In this document: positions 43,342 through 51,343 of the stretch, one piece after another | Position numbering within the stretch: position 1 is the first letter of the stretch | How the letters are laid out: each line of letters starts with the position of its first letter | Assembly (NCBI GenBank): GCA_964371055.1 | Contig: CAYJLF010000009.1 | Span: 121,729-185,728, forward strand | Length of the DNA: 64,000 bases | Direction: 5' to 3' | DNA from: CAYJLF01 sp964371055 | GTDB lineage: Bacteria > Eisenbacteria > RBG-16-71-46 > CAIMUX01 | Made by a program: the position numbers and the translations under genes | The notes under the pieces: model-generated | Database searches by the model: none | Seen by the model: only the letters and a program-made list of their open reading frames with translations | Told to the model about the DNA's origin: nothing

Positions 43342-43676
43342 GCCTCGTCTCCTTTCCCCGGTGCGAGGGCCTCGAGCCCCCGCACGAAACGCCTCAGGAC
43401 CGCCGGATTAGCGCAATAGCAGATCCGCGGCCCCTCCACTTCACCCTGGATCAAGCCGGCTTCCTTCAGCACCTTGAGATGCTGCGAGACCGTGGCCTGC
43501 GCGAGTGGCATCACCTCGACGATCGCCCCGCAGACGCACGAGCCGGACCGCACCAGGTGCCGCAGGATCCGCACCCGCGCGGGATGCCCCAGGGCGCGCG
43601 CCAGCCGGGCGAGCTCCTCGTCCCCGGTGCGCCGGGCCGGCTTTGGAGCCGATTTCTCTGCCATGCGGGCCTCCAT
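43338..43676 (-). CDS. arsR: ArsR/SmtB-family metalloregulator
   Basis: 112 residues (a start at residue 5, ATG 43664, is also possible). Winged-helix: 'LARLARALGHPARVRILRHL', recognition helix 'PLAQATVSQHLKVLKEAGLI', wing 'GEVEGPRICYCANP'. 'SGSCVCGAIVE' supplies the paired cysteines (C-V-C) typical of the As(III)/Sb(III) site in helix alpha3. It releases DNA on binding arsenite. A palindrome just upstream of the ATG, overlapping the promoter -10 box, is the probable operator. Directly coupled to arsM. Confidence 0.93.
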   Translation of the reverse strand: MEARMAEKSAPKPARRTGDEELARLARALGHPARVRILRHLVRSGSCVCGAIVEVMPLAQATVSQHLKVLKEAGLIQGEVEGPRICYCANPAVLRRFVRGLEALAPGKGDEA

Positions 43677-43679
43677 CGT

Positions 43680-43699
43680 TTATCGTCGATCTACGATAA
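43680..43699. promoter_or_regulatory. ArsR operator (perfect inverted repeat)
   Basis: TTATCGT-N6-ACGATAA, 7-bp perfect arms, directly upstream of the arsR ATG (4-23 bases) and abutting the -10 box. Classic position for autorepression. Confidence 0.8.
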
Positions 43700-43727
43700 G
43701 AGTAGCGGCCCCGCCGCGACCTGTCAA
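43699..43727 (-). promoter_or_regulatory. arsR-arsM promoter
   Basis: On the minus strand, perfect -35 TTGACA (43727-43722), 17-base spacer, -10 TACTCT (43704-43699), followed at once by the operator. One of the few consensus-like promoters in the window. Confidence 0.75.
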
Positions 43728-43737
43728 GGAAGCAGAA

Positions 43738-43766
43738 CGGCCGCCCCCCGCGAGGGAGAGCGGCCG
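43738..43766 (-). terminator. Hairpin downstream of the C25 peptidase gene
   Basis: CGGCCGC (43738-43744) pairs with GCGGCCG (43760-43766), 15-base loop. It lies 30-58 bases after the C25 stop and just upstream of the arsR promoter, so it would insulate the ars operon. On the minus strand it is followed by a pyrimidine-rich TTCTGCTTCC. Confidence 0.45.
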
Positions 43767-43795
43767 CCCGGGACGCCGGAAATGCCGTCGCGGGG

Positions 43796-46700
43796 CTACT
43801 TGACGACTACCAGCTTTCGCACCTGGGCCCTCGGCCCCTGCTCCAGGCGGCAGAAGTAAACGCCCGCCGGCAGCAGATGTCCTTCCCGATCGCACCCGTC
43901 CCACGCGATCGCATGGGTTCCCGGGCTCAGGGGAGCGTCGAGTAGACGCCGGAGCAGCCGGCCCGCCGGATCGTAGACCGACAGTGAGACCGCCCCCGAC
44001 CGCTCGAGGCTGAACCGCAGCGAGGTCGCGCCCGGCCGGACGGGGTTAGGCATGTCCGCGGTGAAGCCGAACGCCGGATCCTCCGGAGAATCTTCGACCG
44101 CGACCGTGCCGATCCGCTTCGGGACGAAACGGATGGCGCGGCCGGCGACCGTCGTGGCGGATCCCGGAGTGTAGTTGAAGAAGTAGGTGTAGAGCAGACC
44201 ATCGCTGTTATCGGGCTTCTCGATGCCGATCGTGGCGGCACCATCGACGCTGTCGTAGTTGTAGACCGAGGAGTACTGGAAGAGGATGATGCCGTCTCCC
44301 GTCTCCGTCGGGTGGAAAGCAGGGTCATAGAAAATCGCCTGGCAGGTCTCGATGTGGGACGAGCTCGTCTCGTTCCGCATCCGGCTCCACTCCACGATCC
44401 AGCGATGATTGACGCCGTCATGGAACTGGTACACATGTCCCGGCGTGGTGTTCGATTCACGTAGATCGTCCCAGAAGACCGCGATCACGCCGTCGGGGCC
44501 ACCCGGGCTGGGGATGGTCCAGTTGCGATAGTCAGTGAGGTAGGTGGCTCCCATCGTGATCCAGCCGTTGCTGCAGATCGTGGCGTGCGTGTAAGTCTGA
44601 CCATAGTAGGTGAACGGGAACGGCATCGCCACGCTGCGGGACTTGTCCTGGTACTCGCCGAGATCGCCAAGCTGGACCTGCGTGCCGGATCCGCCCAGGC
44701 TGGGGTTGATCTCCACCCAGGAGTAGGTCGGATGCTCGGGATAGTCGATATCGGTGTTGTCGTAGGCCATGTAGCCGTAGTCGTCCGGCCCCGTCGGGTC
44801 TTCGGGCTGGGCGACGCCGATCGGAATCGAGAATCGGGTCGTGTTCTGGGCGCCGGAATTGTAGGAGACGTTGACCAGGAACTCCGCGAGGTGACCGATG
44901 GGACAGTCACCATCCACCGAGATCACGTACGGATGGGCCGTGTTCTCCTGGGTGCCGCCGGGGGAGATGAACGGATAGGTCCGGAAAGGCTCGATCACCG
45001 ACACGAAATCGCTGAGCGAGATGAGGGCGGCGGTGGGTGACTCGGCGGTGACGTCGCCACCGTTGTAAAGCGCGACGGAGAGGCTGACCGTTTCGCCGGG
45101 GTCCGGCAGGTTGTTGCCGCCGGCGTTGGTGAAGTGGTGGGTCGAATACTCGAGCCCGGCGGAGACCACCGGCAGCTCGATGATCGACGTCCAGAAGCGC
45201 TCGCCCGTCGTGGCCAGCAGCTCGAAACGGGCCCGGTGGCCATTCGGGGTGCCCGCCGCGACGCTGAAGACGTAGTTCCCGGCCGACCAGGCGGCGCTGC
45301 CGGGCCCGATGAGGCCGAAGCTGTCGTTGGCGTCCTGGATCGTCACGTAGGGATCTTCGGTCGACAGCTGAGCGGTGACGTTGTTGGCCGCCTGCTGGCC
45401 GAAGTTGCGGAGCTGGATCTTGAGTTCGATCGTCTCGCGCGGATTGATCACCGCGTCGCCATTGCCGTCGCTTTCTCCGAGCTCGTCGTCGTCGATCAGG
45501 CTGCCGGTGTACCCGACGTAGACCTCGCTCGTGTTGACCGCCATGGTCGTGCGGTACGGAAGCCGGTCATGCTTGGTCACGGTCAGCTTCATCGTCCCCG
45601 CGGTGGCCGGAGGAATGAAGAGCTCGGCCCGACCCTGCGCATTGGTCAGGCCGGTCACCTGCACCTCCACCGCGGCGGTCTGGTAGAGACAGACCAAGGC
45701 TCCCTCGGCCGGCTGGCCCCCCTCCGTGACTGTGACGGCGACCATGTTCGAACCCACCGGAACCGTCGTCGGATGCGAAACGCCGAGCGGCTGGGGAACG
45801 CCGGTCCAGACTTCGCCGGCCGGATCGCCCATCAGGTTGTTCCAGTGGCTGAACCAGGTCGCCTGGTTCGGCTGGTTGGTGTAGTAGTTCAGGTAGAGAT
45901 TGACTTTCCCCTGGCTGTGCGCCGCTCCCATCTCATAGGCCTGGCGGTAGAGCAGTCCCTCGTAGGTTCCGAAGGTGTAGCAGTTGTTGTAGCGCGTGTG
46001 CGTGCCGGTCGTGGCGGTGCCGACCGCCCCGACTCCTCCCTTCGGCGTGGAGGCGGAGCCGGCGCGGAGGAATGCTTCGCTGCGGGAGGTGCCGCTGGCG
46101 AAGGATCCGGTGTCGCAGGTGATGACGATGCAGAAGGGGAGCTTCCAGCCGTTGCTCAGCGCGTAGGTGTTGCTGTTACCCCATCCGCTCACGCCATAGA
46201 TCCCTCGGTAAGCGAAGACGGTGTCCCCCTGATTGAGGCACGAGGACATTCGGCTGACGAAGGGGGAGTCGAAGACGGTATCGATCTGCGTGTAGGACAT
46301 CTGGCGCAGGCGCGCCTTGATCCACTGCATCACCTGGACCGTGCTGTATCCGGAGTCGTACGGATCGCCGACCAGGCACGCCCGGGTGTACCACGAGGTG
46401 TCGGTCATGTAAGGATTGCTCTCGTAGTTCACCATCTTGGCGACGATCGTCTCCAGTTCGGTCAGGGTGCCGTAGGAGAGGCGGCCGATGTGGGCGTCCG
46501 CCAAGAGGTCATTCCCGTCGAGCTGGGTGTAGGGATGATCCCCTTCACCGGTGTACCCGGAGATGTACTCGTAGTGGGTGGCGATCGAGTAGGTGCCGCC
46601 CGCGTCTCCGGCCAGGACGATGAACTCGGGCGGGTTCGCCCAGTTGTTGTACGCGCTCTGGATGAACGACTTGATCTGCCCGGCGGAGGTGCCGGTCTCG

Positions 46701-47596
46701 GCGGTCGTGGCGACGTAGACGGGATACCCCTTCTCCTTGCGCCAGTCGATCAGCGGCTGGAGGCGGGTCAGGACGTTGGCGTCATTCGGCGTGATCAAAA
46801 GCCACAGGCCCGGTCCGGCCGCCTGGCCGCTCCGACCGCCGTCGTTCACGATGAGCTGGCGGTACATCCGATCGAAGGAGTCCGTGGCGGGGATCGTGCG
46901 GCCGATCCTCTGGTTCAGCAGGTTCTCCCCCGTGAACGAGACTTCGACCTCCATCCGGTGGGCGACCCGCAGCCGTGACTGCGCCGGGTTGTAGGAGACG
47001 GGCGAGAAGGTGATCGGAACGACCCGGACGCCGCGCAGGATCGCCGGCTCGCCGACCAGGACGGGGACCTCCCCCTGGAACGCATCCCGCGTGTAAACGT
47101 CGGCATCGTAGGCGAAGCCGCTCTCCTCGTCCGGTTGGGCCGGGACCAGGCGGATCCCTTCGTACTCCCCGTCGGTCCGGGAGGTCACGGTGACGCGGAC
47201 ATCGGCGCGATCGGGCACCGAGACCAACCGCGCAAAGGTCGGGAGCATCGGCTCGCCGGGAGCGCCCGACGCGTCTCCCCCCGGAATCGCGACGGCCTGG
47301 AAGATCCCTGCATCGGTCACGAGATCCTCGACGGCCAAGGCCGGGAGTTCGAAGACAAGCCGCAGCCGCTCGCCGGTCTCCTCCAGCACGCGGATCTGGG
47401 GCGGTTCGGCCGTGGTGCCCGGGCCGAGCACGCGCGCCGCAGGGTCCGGCGTCGCGGGAGGTCCCGCAGCAGCCGGGCTCGTGGCGAGTATCCCCGCCGT
47501 GAGCATGACCAGGATCGTGGTGAGGGGGGCTCCGAGCAGGGTCTGGATGGTCGAGAGGGGATCCAAGGCAAACGAAAGACGCGGCCGACGGGACAT
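43796..47596 (-). CDS. Gingipain-type C25 cysteine peptidase, secreted
   Basis: 1266 residues from ATG 47596 (GGAGG, 4-base gap, then ATG), better than ATG 47671. Signal peptide ends 'GILATSPAAAG'. An N-terminal propeptide (to about 245) precedes the caspase-like core: 'LWLLITPNDANVLTRLQPLI', 'EFIVLAGDAGGTYSIATHYE', 'GDTVFAYRGIYGVSGWGNSN', 'LPFCIVITCDTGSFASGTSR' with the nucleophile Cys. At the position of the catalytic His of gingipains (Y-x-G-H-G) this protein has Y-R-G-I-Y-G. Beta-sandwich domains follow, with a FlgD-Ig C-terminus ('FSLERSGAVSLSVYDPAGRL', 'GVYFCRLEQG'). Surface or secreted protease. Confidence 0.88.
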   Translation of the reverse strand: MSRRPRLSFALDPLSTIQTLLGAPLTTILVMLTAGILATSPAAAGPPATPDPAARVLGPGTTAEPPQIRVLEETGERLRLVFELPALAVEDLVTDAGIFQAVAIPGGDASGAPGEPMLPTFARLVSVPDRADVRVTVTSRTDGEYEGIRLVPAQPDEESGFAYDADVYTRDAFQGEVPVLVGEPAILRGVRVVPITFSPVSYNPAQSRLRVAHRMEVEVSFTGENLLNQRIGRTIPATDSFDRMYRQLIVNDGGRSGQAAGPGLWLLITPNDANVLTRLQPLIDWRKEKGYPVYVATTAETGTSAGQIKSFIQSAYNNWANPPEFIVLAGDAGGTYSIATHYEYISGYTGEGDHPYTQLDGNDLLADAHIGRLSYGTLTELETIVAKMVNYESNPYMTDTSWYTRACLVGDPYDSGYSTVQVMQWIKARLRQMSYTQIDTVFDSPFVSRMSSCLNQGDTVFAYRGIYGVSGWGNSNTYALSNGWKLPFCIVITCDTGSFASGTSRSEAFLRAGSASTPKGGVGAVGTATTGTHTRYNNCYTFGTYEGLLYRQAYEMGAAHSQGKVNLYLNYYTNQPNQATWFSHWNNLMGDPAGEVWTGVPQPLGVSHPTTVPVGSNMVAVTVTEGGQPAEGALVCLYQTAAVEVQVTGLTNAQGRAELFIPPATAGTMKLTVTKHDRLPYRTTMAVNTSEVYVGYTGSLIDDDELGESDGNGDAVINPRETIELKIQLRNFGQQAANNVTAQLSTEDPYVTIQDANDSFGLIGPGSAAWSAGNYVFSVAAGTPNGHRARFELLATTGERFWTSIIELPVVSAGLEYSTHHFTNAGGNNLPDPGETVSLSVALYNGGDVTAESPTAALISLSDFVSVIEPFRTYPFISPGGTQENTAHPYVISVDGDCPIGHLAEFLVNVSYNSGAQNTTRFSIPIGVAQPEDPTGPDDYGYMAYDNTDIDYPEHPTYSWVEINPSLGGSGTQVQLGDLGEYQDKSRSVAMPFPFTYYGQTYTHATICSNGWITMGATYLTDYRNWTIPSPGGPDGVIAVFWDDLRESNTTPGHVYQFHDGVNHRWIVEWSRMRNETSSSHIETCQAIFYDPAFHPTETGDGIILFQYSSVYNYDSVDGAATIGIEKPDNSDGLLYTYFFNYTPGSATTVAGRAIRFVPKRIGTVAVEDSPEDPAFGFTADMPNPVRPGATSLRFSLERSGAVSLSVYDPAGRLLRRLLDAPLSPGTHAIAWDGCDREGHLLPAGVYFCRLEQGPRAQVRKLVVVK

Positions 47597-47787
47597 CGAT
47601 CCTCCGGGAAGCTCCGCTTCGCGGGGCCTGCAGTGGTTCTTTCCGGGTCCGTGCACGAAATGCCTGTTCAACTATAGCAGAAACGGACCCCTTATGGGGG
47701 GTGGAAAGCAGATGCAGCGGGAATCCCTGATCCGATCGGGGTGGATCAGCCACGCGGGAGGAACGAAGCGAGCACCCTCGTGCCGAG

Positions 47788-47818
47788 CCGGGCCTGGCTT
47801 CCACGAAGCCAGGCCCGG
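47788..47818 (-). terminator. Perfect hairpin after Tricorn gene 1
   Basis: 13-bp perfect stem CCGGGCCTGGCTT / AAGCCAGGCCCGG with a 5-base loop (CCACG), starting 9 bases after the minus-strand Tricorn stop. No T-run; strong stem alone suggests termination or mRNA-end protection. Confidence 0.7.
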
Positions 47819-47826
47819 ACCAGGGA

Positions 47827-50800
47827 TTACTTCACCCGGGGGAGCCGTCCCGGCTTGAGCTTCGGGCGGTTCTTGAGCTCAGGGACCTTGGGCTTCATGC
47901 GGCCGATCAGCTTCTCGACCTCGACGACCCCGCGGGCGAGTTGCGGATCGAGCCCGGCGGCCCAGTCCTGGGGCCGGATCTCGACCTCGATGTCCGGGTC
48001 TGTGCCGTAGTTCTCCACCGCCCAGGCAACGTCCTGGAACCAGAAGGCGAACTCCGGCTGGCTGGTCAGTGATCCGTCGACCAGGATGTGGCGCGGCCAG
48101 ATGCCCACCACGCCGCCCCAGGTCCGCTTGCCGATCAGAGGCCCCAGCCCCGTCAGCTTGAAGCAGTGGCTGAAGATGTCGCCGTCCGAGCCGGCATACT
48201 CGTTCGTCAGGGCCGCCATCGGGCCCATCGGAGCATCGCTCGGATAGGGGGTCGGCTCGGCCCAGCGGTTGGCGTCATAGCCGATCCGCTTGCGCAGCAG
48301 CTTCTCCAGGATGAGTTGCGAGACGTGCCCGCCGCCGTTGTACCGCACGTCGACGAGAAGCCCCGGCCGGTTCACCTCGCTGAGGTAGTAGCGATGGAAC
48401 TCCGCATACCCCCCGGGGCCCATGTTCGGCACATGGACGTAACCGACTCGTCCTTTCGAAGCGTCGTGCACCCAGGTGCGGTTCCGCTCCACCCAGTCGC
48501 GGTAGCGCAGGTTGAACTCCTGGTTGAGCGTGCGGACGACCACGGTGCGCAGCTGCCCCGCCTTCTCGCCCCTGGCCGCGCGGGCAGCCCCGGCTCCGGC
48601 GCCGGGGCGGATCGTAAGCCGCACGTCGCGGCCCGCCTGGTTCGCCAGGCGCTCGAAGGGAGAGACCTCCGCGCCGACCGGCTGTCCGTCGACCGCGACG
48701 ATCTCGTCCCCCTCGCGCACGAGCAGACCGGGGGCGGCGAGCGGCGATGACCACTTCAGATCCCACGAGTCGCCGCGCGGAATGCGGGTGATCTTCCACG
48801 CGCCTCGCCGGCGATCGTAGTCGACATCGGCGCCGAGGAAGCCCTGCATCCAGGCCGGACCGGGCCGATAGTCGCCCCCGACCTCGTAGCAGTGCGATGT
48901 GCCCAGCTCGCCCTGAAGCTCCCACGCCAGGTCCGAGAACTCCGAGCGGGTGCCGCACCGATCGACGAGGGGGCGATAGCGGTGATAGGTCGCCACCCAG
49001 TCGATCCCCGACATGTCGGAGGTCCAGAACTGATCGCGCTGCAGGCGCCAGATCTCGCGGAACATCTGCGGCCACTCGTTCCCGGGGACCACCGACACCC
49101 GCAGCCGCTCGAGGTCGACCCAGCCGCTCTCGCGTCCGGGCTCGTCCTTGGTCGGCTTGCCGTCGGCCTTGAAGGCGGACGGCAGGACGCGGAGGCGGTT
49201 GCCGCTTCGCACCGCGAGGACCTTGGCGTCGAGAGAAAGCTGGAAGGAGGTCACCTTCTCGGCGATCGGCTCCAGCTTGTCCTCGTCGAGGTTCCAGGCC
49301 TGCAGCGCGGCGCGGGCCGGCGGCTCGGTGGCGAACCAGTTGAGGTCCAGGCTTCCCTCGGCCGGGACTGTGCTGAAGAAGACCCGGCTCTTCGTCGCGG
49401 CGAGGTCGGCGTAGATCCCCTCGGGGACCGGGAAGGCGACCACGCGGTCGGCGATCCCGTCGAGGTCGATCTCCACGCGCACGGGCGCCTTCGCTTCCTC
49501 CTTCTTCTCCGCGCCGCCGTTCGGATCCTGCGCCGGCGTTCCGGGCGCGCGGGGCGGTCGCGTGCCGGCGGCGAACGGGGAAACGGCGTCCCGCTTGAGC
49601 GTGACGAGATAGGGGCGGCTGCCGCGCGGGAAGCCGAGGTCGAAGTAGTGGCTGTCGTAGATCGGATCGAAGACACGGAAGGAAACGAAGTAGAGGTAGC
49701 GTCCTTCCGGATCGAAGACGGGGAGCACGTCATTGAAGTCGGAGCGCGTGATCGGGGTGACCTTGCCGGTGGCCGCCTCGCAGAGGTGGATGGAGGTGGT
49801 GCGCGGTCCATCGCTGAAGCCGTAGGCGAGCCAGCGTCCGTCGGCCGACCAGTCGAGACCGGTGATGCGGTTGTGCAAGCTCCGCTCGATGACGCGGTGC
49901 TTGCCGGTGGTGAGGTCGACCAGGATCAGTTCCTGCCGCTGGTTGGCGAGGGCGACGCGATCGGCCCCGTGCCGGGCGACCGCGAGGGTGACGGCTCGGC
50001 CGAAGTCGCCGTCGATCCGGCGCACGACCCCGCCGATCGCGGTGCCATCGGCCACCGGTCCCCGGCGCGTGGCCGCGGCGCGTCCCCGTCCACGGGGCGT
50101 TCGTCCCCGCGGGACGCGTCCGCCGGCGGCCTTGTCGCCGGTTCCCTCGTCGGCCGCGCGCAGAAGAACGAGGCTCTCTTCACCGGTTTCGTCGGTCACG
50201 GCGACGATGTGCCGGCCATCCGGAAGCCAGGTCGCGAGACGGTAGCGCGGTCCGTCGGCCTGGCCGAGGCGGAGCGGTGCCCCCTCCCACAAGCCCATGG
50301 CGTAGACCCCGCCCCGATGGACGGAGGCGAGGGAGTGTCCCTTGGGGTGGAGACTGAAGCTCTCGAAGAAACGGGTCGGACTGACGAAGCGGCGTGCCCG
50401 CTGCGCCCGTGGGCTCTGCAGCGTGATCGCGATCCGGTTCTCCTCGCCCGTGGCCGGATCGAAGACGAAGAGGTCGGCCCCCGCGTGGTAAACGATCCGG
50501 TGCCCATCGGTCGAGGGGAAGCGAACGAAAAAGTCCTCGTGGTGGGTGTGCCGGCGGAGATCCCTGCCGGTCGGCGTGCAGGAGTAGAGGTTGGCGTACC
50601 CCTCGTGATCGGAGAGGAAGAAGATCCGCTTGCCGATCCACATCGGATTGGCGAGGTTCCCGGCGAGCTTGACGAGCTCGGTGAAAGTGCCGCTGCCGGT
50701 GCGATCGATCCAGATCGTTCCCGCGGTCCCCCCCTTGTACCGCTTCCAGCGGGCGGGGTCGCCGGAGTTGCGTCCGATGACTCGTCCGTCGCCGTCCGGC

Positions 50801-51225
50801 TCGTAGGCGATCGCGCGTGCGGGGCCCAGGTTGAACTCACGGACCGGTCCGCCCTGGACCGGGACCGCCGCGAGCACCTGCTCCTTCATGAAGGGCCGAC
50901 GCCAGTCGGAAGCGAGGAGGATCTCCGCGCCGTCCGGACTCCAGCCGAGGGCGGTGCTCGCCCCGCCGAGCCAGGTCAGGCGCTGCGGCGGACCGCCCTG
51001 TGCGTCCATGACGTAGATCTCGAGGGGACCCTCGTCGCGTCCGGAGAAGGCGACCTTGGAGCCGTCCGGCGAGAGGACCGGGAACATGCAGACGCCCGGG
51101 GTGGCGGTGAGGCGACGCGCCGTCCCCCCCGTCGCGGGGACGCTCCACAGGTCATCCTCGGTCACGAAGATGATCGTGTCGCCATGGATGGTCGGGTGAC
51201 GATAGTAGCCTTGCAGATTCGGCAT
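47827..51225 (-). CDS. Tricorn protease homologue, cytoplasmic-looking
   Basis: 1132 residues. Starts 'MPNLQGYYRHPTIHGDTIIF' with no signal peptide. Beta-propeller repeats in two blocks ('SPDGSKVAFSGRD', 'SADGRWLAYGFSDG', 'DPEGRYLYFVSFR'), then C1 domain, PDZ ('GLLVREGDEIVAVDGQPVGA'), and the catalytic C2 domain: 'VDVRYNGGGHVSQLIL' and 'ALTNEYAGSDGDIFSHCFKL' with the nucleophile Ser in G-S-D-G, 'GKRTWGGVVGI'. Tricorn degrades peptides released by other proteases. Unusual Gly/Arg-rich insertion ('GGRVPRGRTPRGRGRAAATR') between the two propellers. It lies 118 bases downstream of the exported paralogue on the same strand. Confidence 0.93.
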   Translation of the reverse strand: MPNLQGYYRHPTIHGDTIIFVTEDDLWSVPATGGTARRLTATPGVCMFPVLSPDGSKVAFSGRDEGPLEIYVMDAQGGPPQRLTWLGGASTALGWSPDGAEILLASDWRRPFMKEQVLAAVPVQGGPVREFNLGPARAIAYEPDGDGRVIGRNSGDPARWKRYKGGTAGTIWIDRTGSGTFTELVKLAGNLANPMWIGKRIFFLSDHEGYANLYSCTPTGRDLRRHTHHEDFFVRFPSTDGHRIVYHAGADLFVFDPATGEENRIAITLQSPRAQRARRFVSPTRFFESFSLHPKGHSLASVHRGGVYAMGLWEGAPLRLGQADGPRYRLATWLPDGRHIVAVTDETGEESLVLLRAADEGTGDKAAGGRVPRGRTPRGRGRAAATRRGPVADGTAIGGVVRRIDGDFGRAVTLAVARHGADRVALANQRQELILVDLTTGKHRVIERSLHNRITGLDWSADGRWLAYGFSDGPRTTSIHLCEAATGKVTPITRSDFNDVLPVFDPEGRYLYFVSFRVFDPIYDSHYFDLGFPRGSRPYLVTLKRDAVSPFAAGTRPPRAPGTPAQDPNGGAEKKEEAKAPVRVEIDLDGIADRVVAFPVPEGIYADLAATKSRVFFSTVPAEGSLDLNWFATEPPARAALQAWNLDEDKLEPIAEKVTSFQLSLDAKVLAVRSGNRLRVLPSAFKADGKPTKDEPGRESGWVDLERLRVSVVPGNEWPQMFREIWRLQRDQFWTSDMSGIDWVATYHRYRPLVDRCGTRSEFSDLAWELQGELGTSHCYEVGGDYRPGPAWMQGFLGADVDYDRRRGAWKITRIPRGDSWDLKWSSPLAAPGLLVREGDEIVAVDGQPVGAEVSPFERLANQAGRDVRLTIRPGAGAGAARAARGEKAGQLRTVVVRTLNQEFNLRYRDWVERNRTWVHDASKGRVGYVHVPNMGPGGYAEFHRYYLSEVNRPGLLVDVRYNGGGHVSQLILEKLLRKRIGYDANRWAEPTPYPSDAPMGPMAALTNEYAGSDGDIFSHCFKLTGLGPLIGKRTWGGVVGIWPRHILVDGSLTSQPEFAFWFQDVAWAVENYGTDPDIEVEIRPQDWAAGLDPQLARGVVEVEKLIGRMKPKVPELKNRPKLKPGRLPRVK

Positions 51226-51343
51226 GCCGAGCTCCTTCGGTTGGACGATCCGGATCCAGCGGTCCGCGATTATGGTCGGCCGTGGCGGACAGGGTCAAGC
51301 GAGGAGGCGGCGTGCGCGTTCGTCCCGTCCCCGCGGATGTGCC

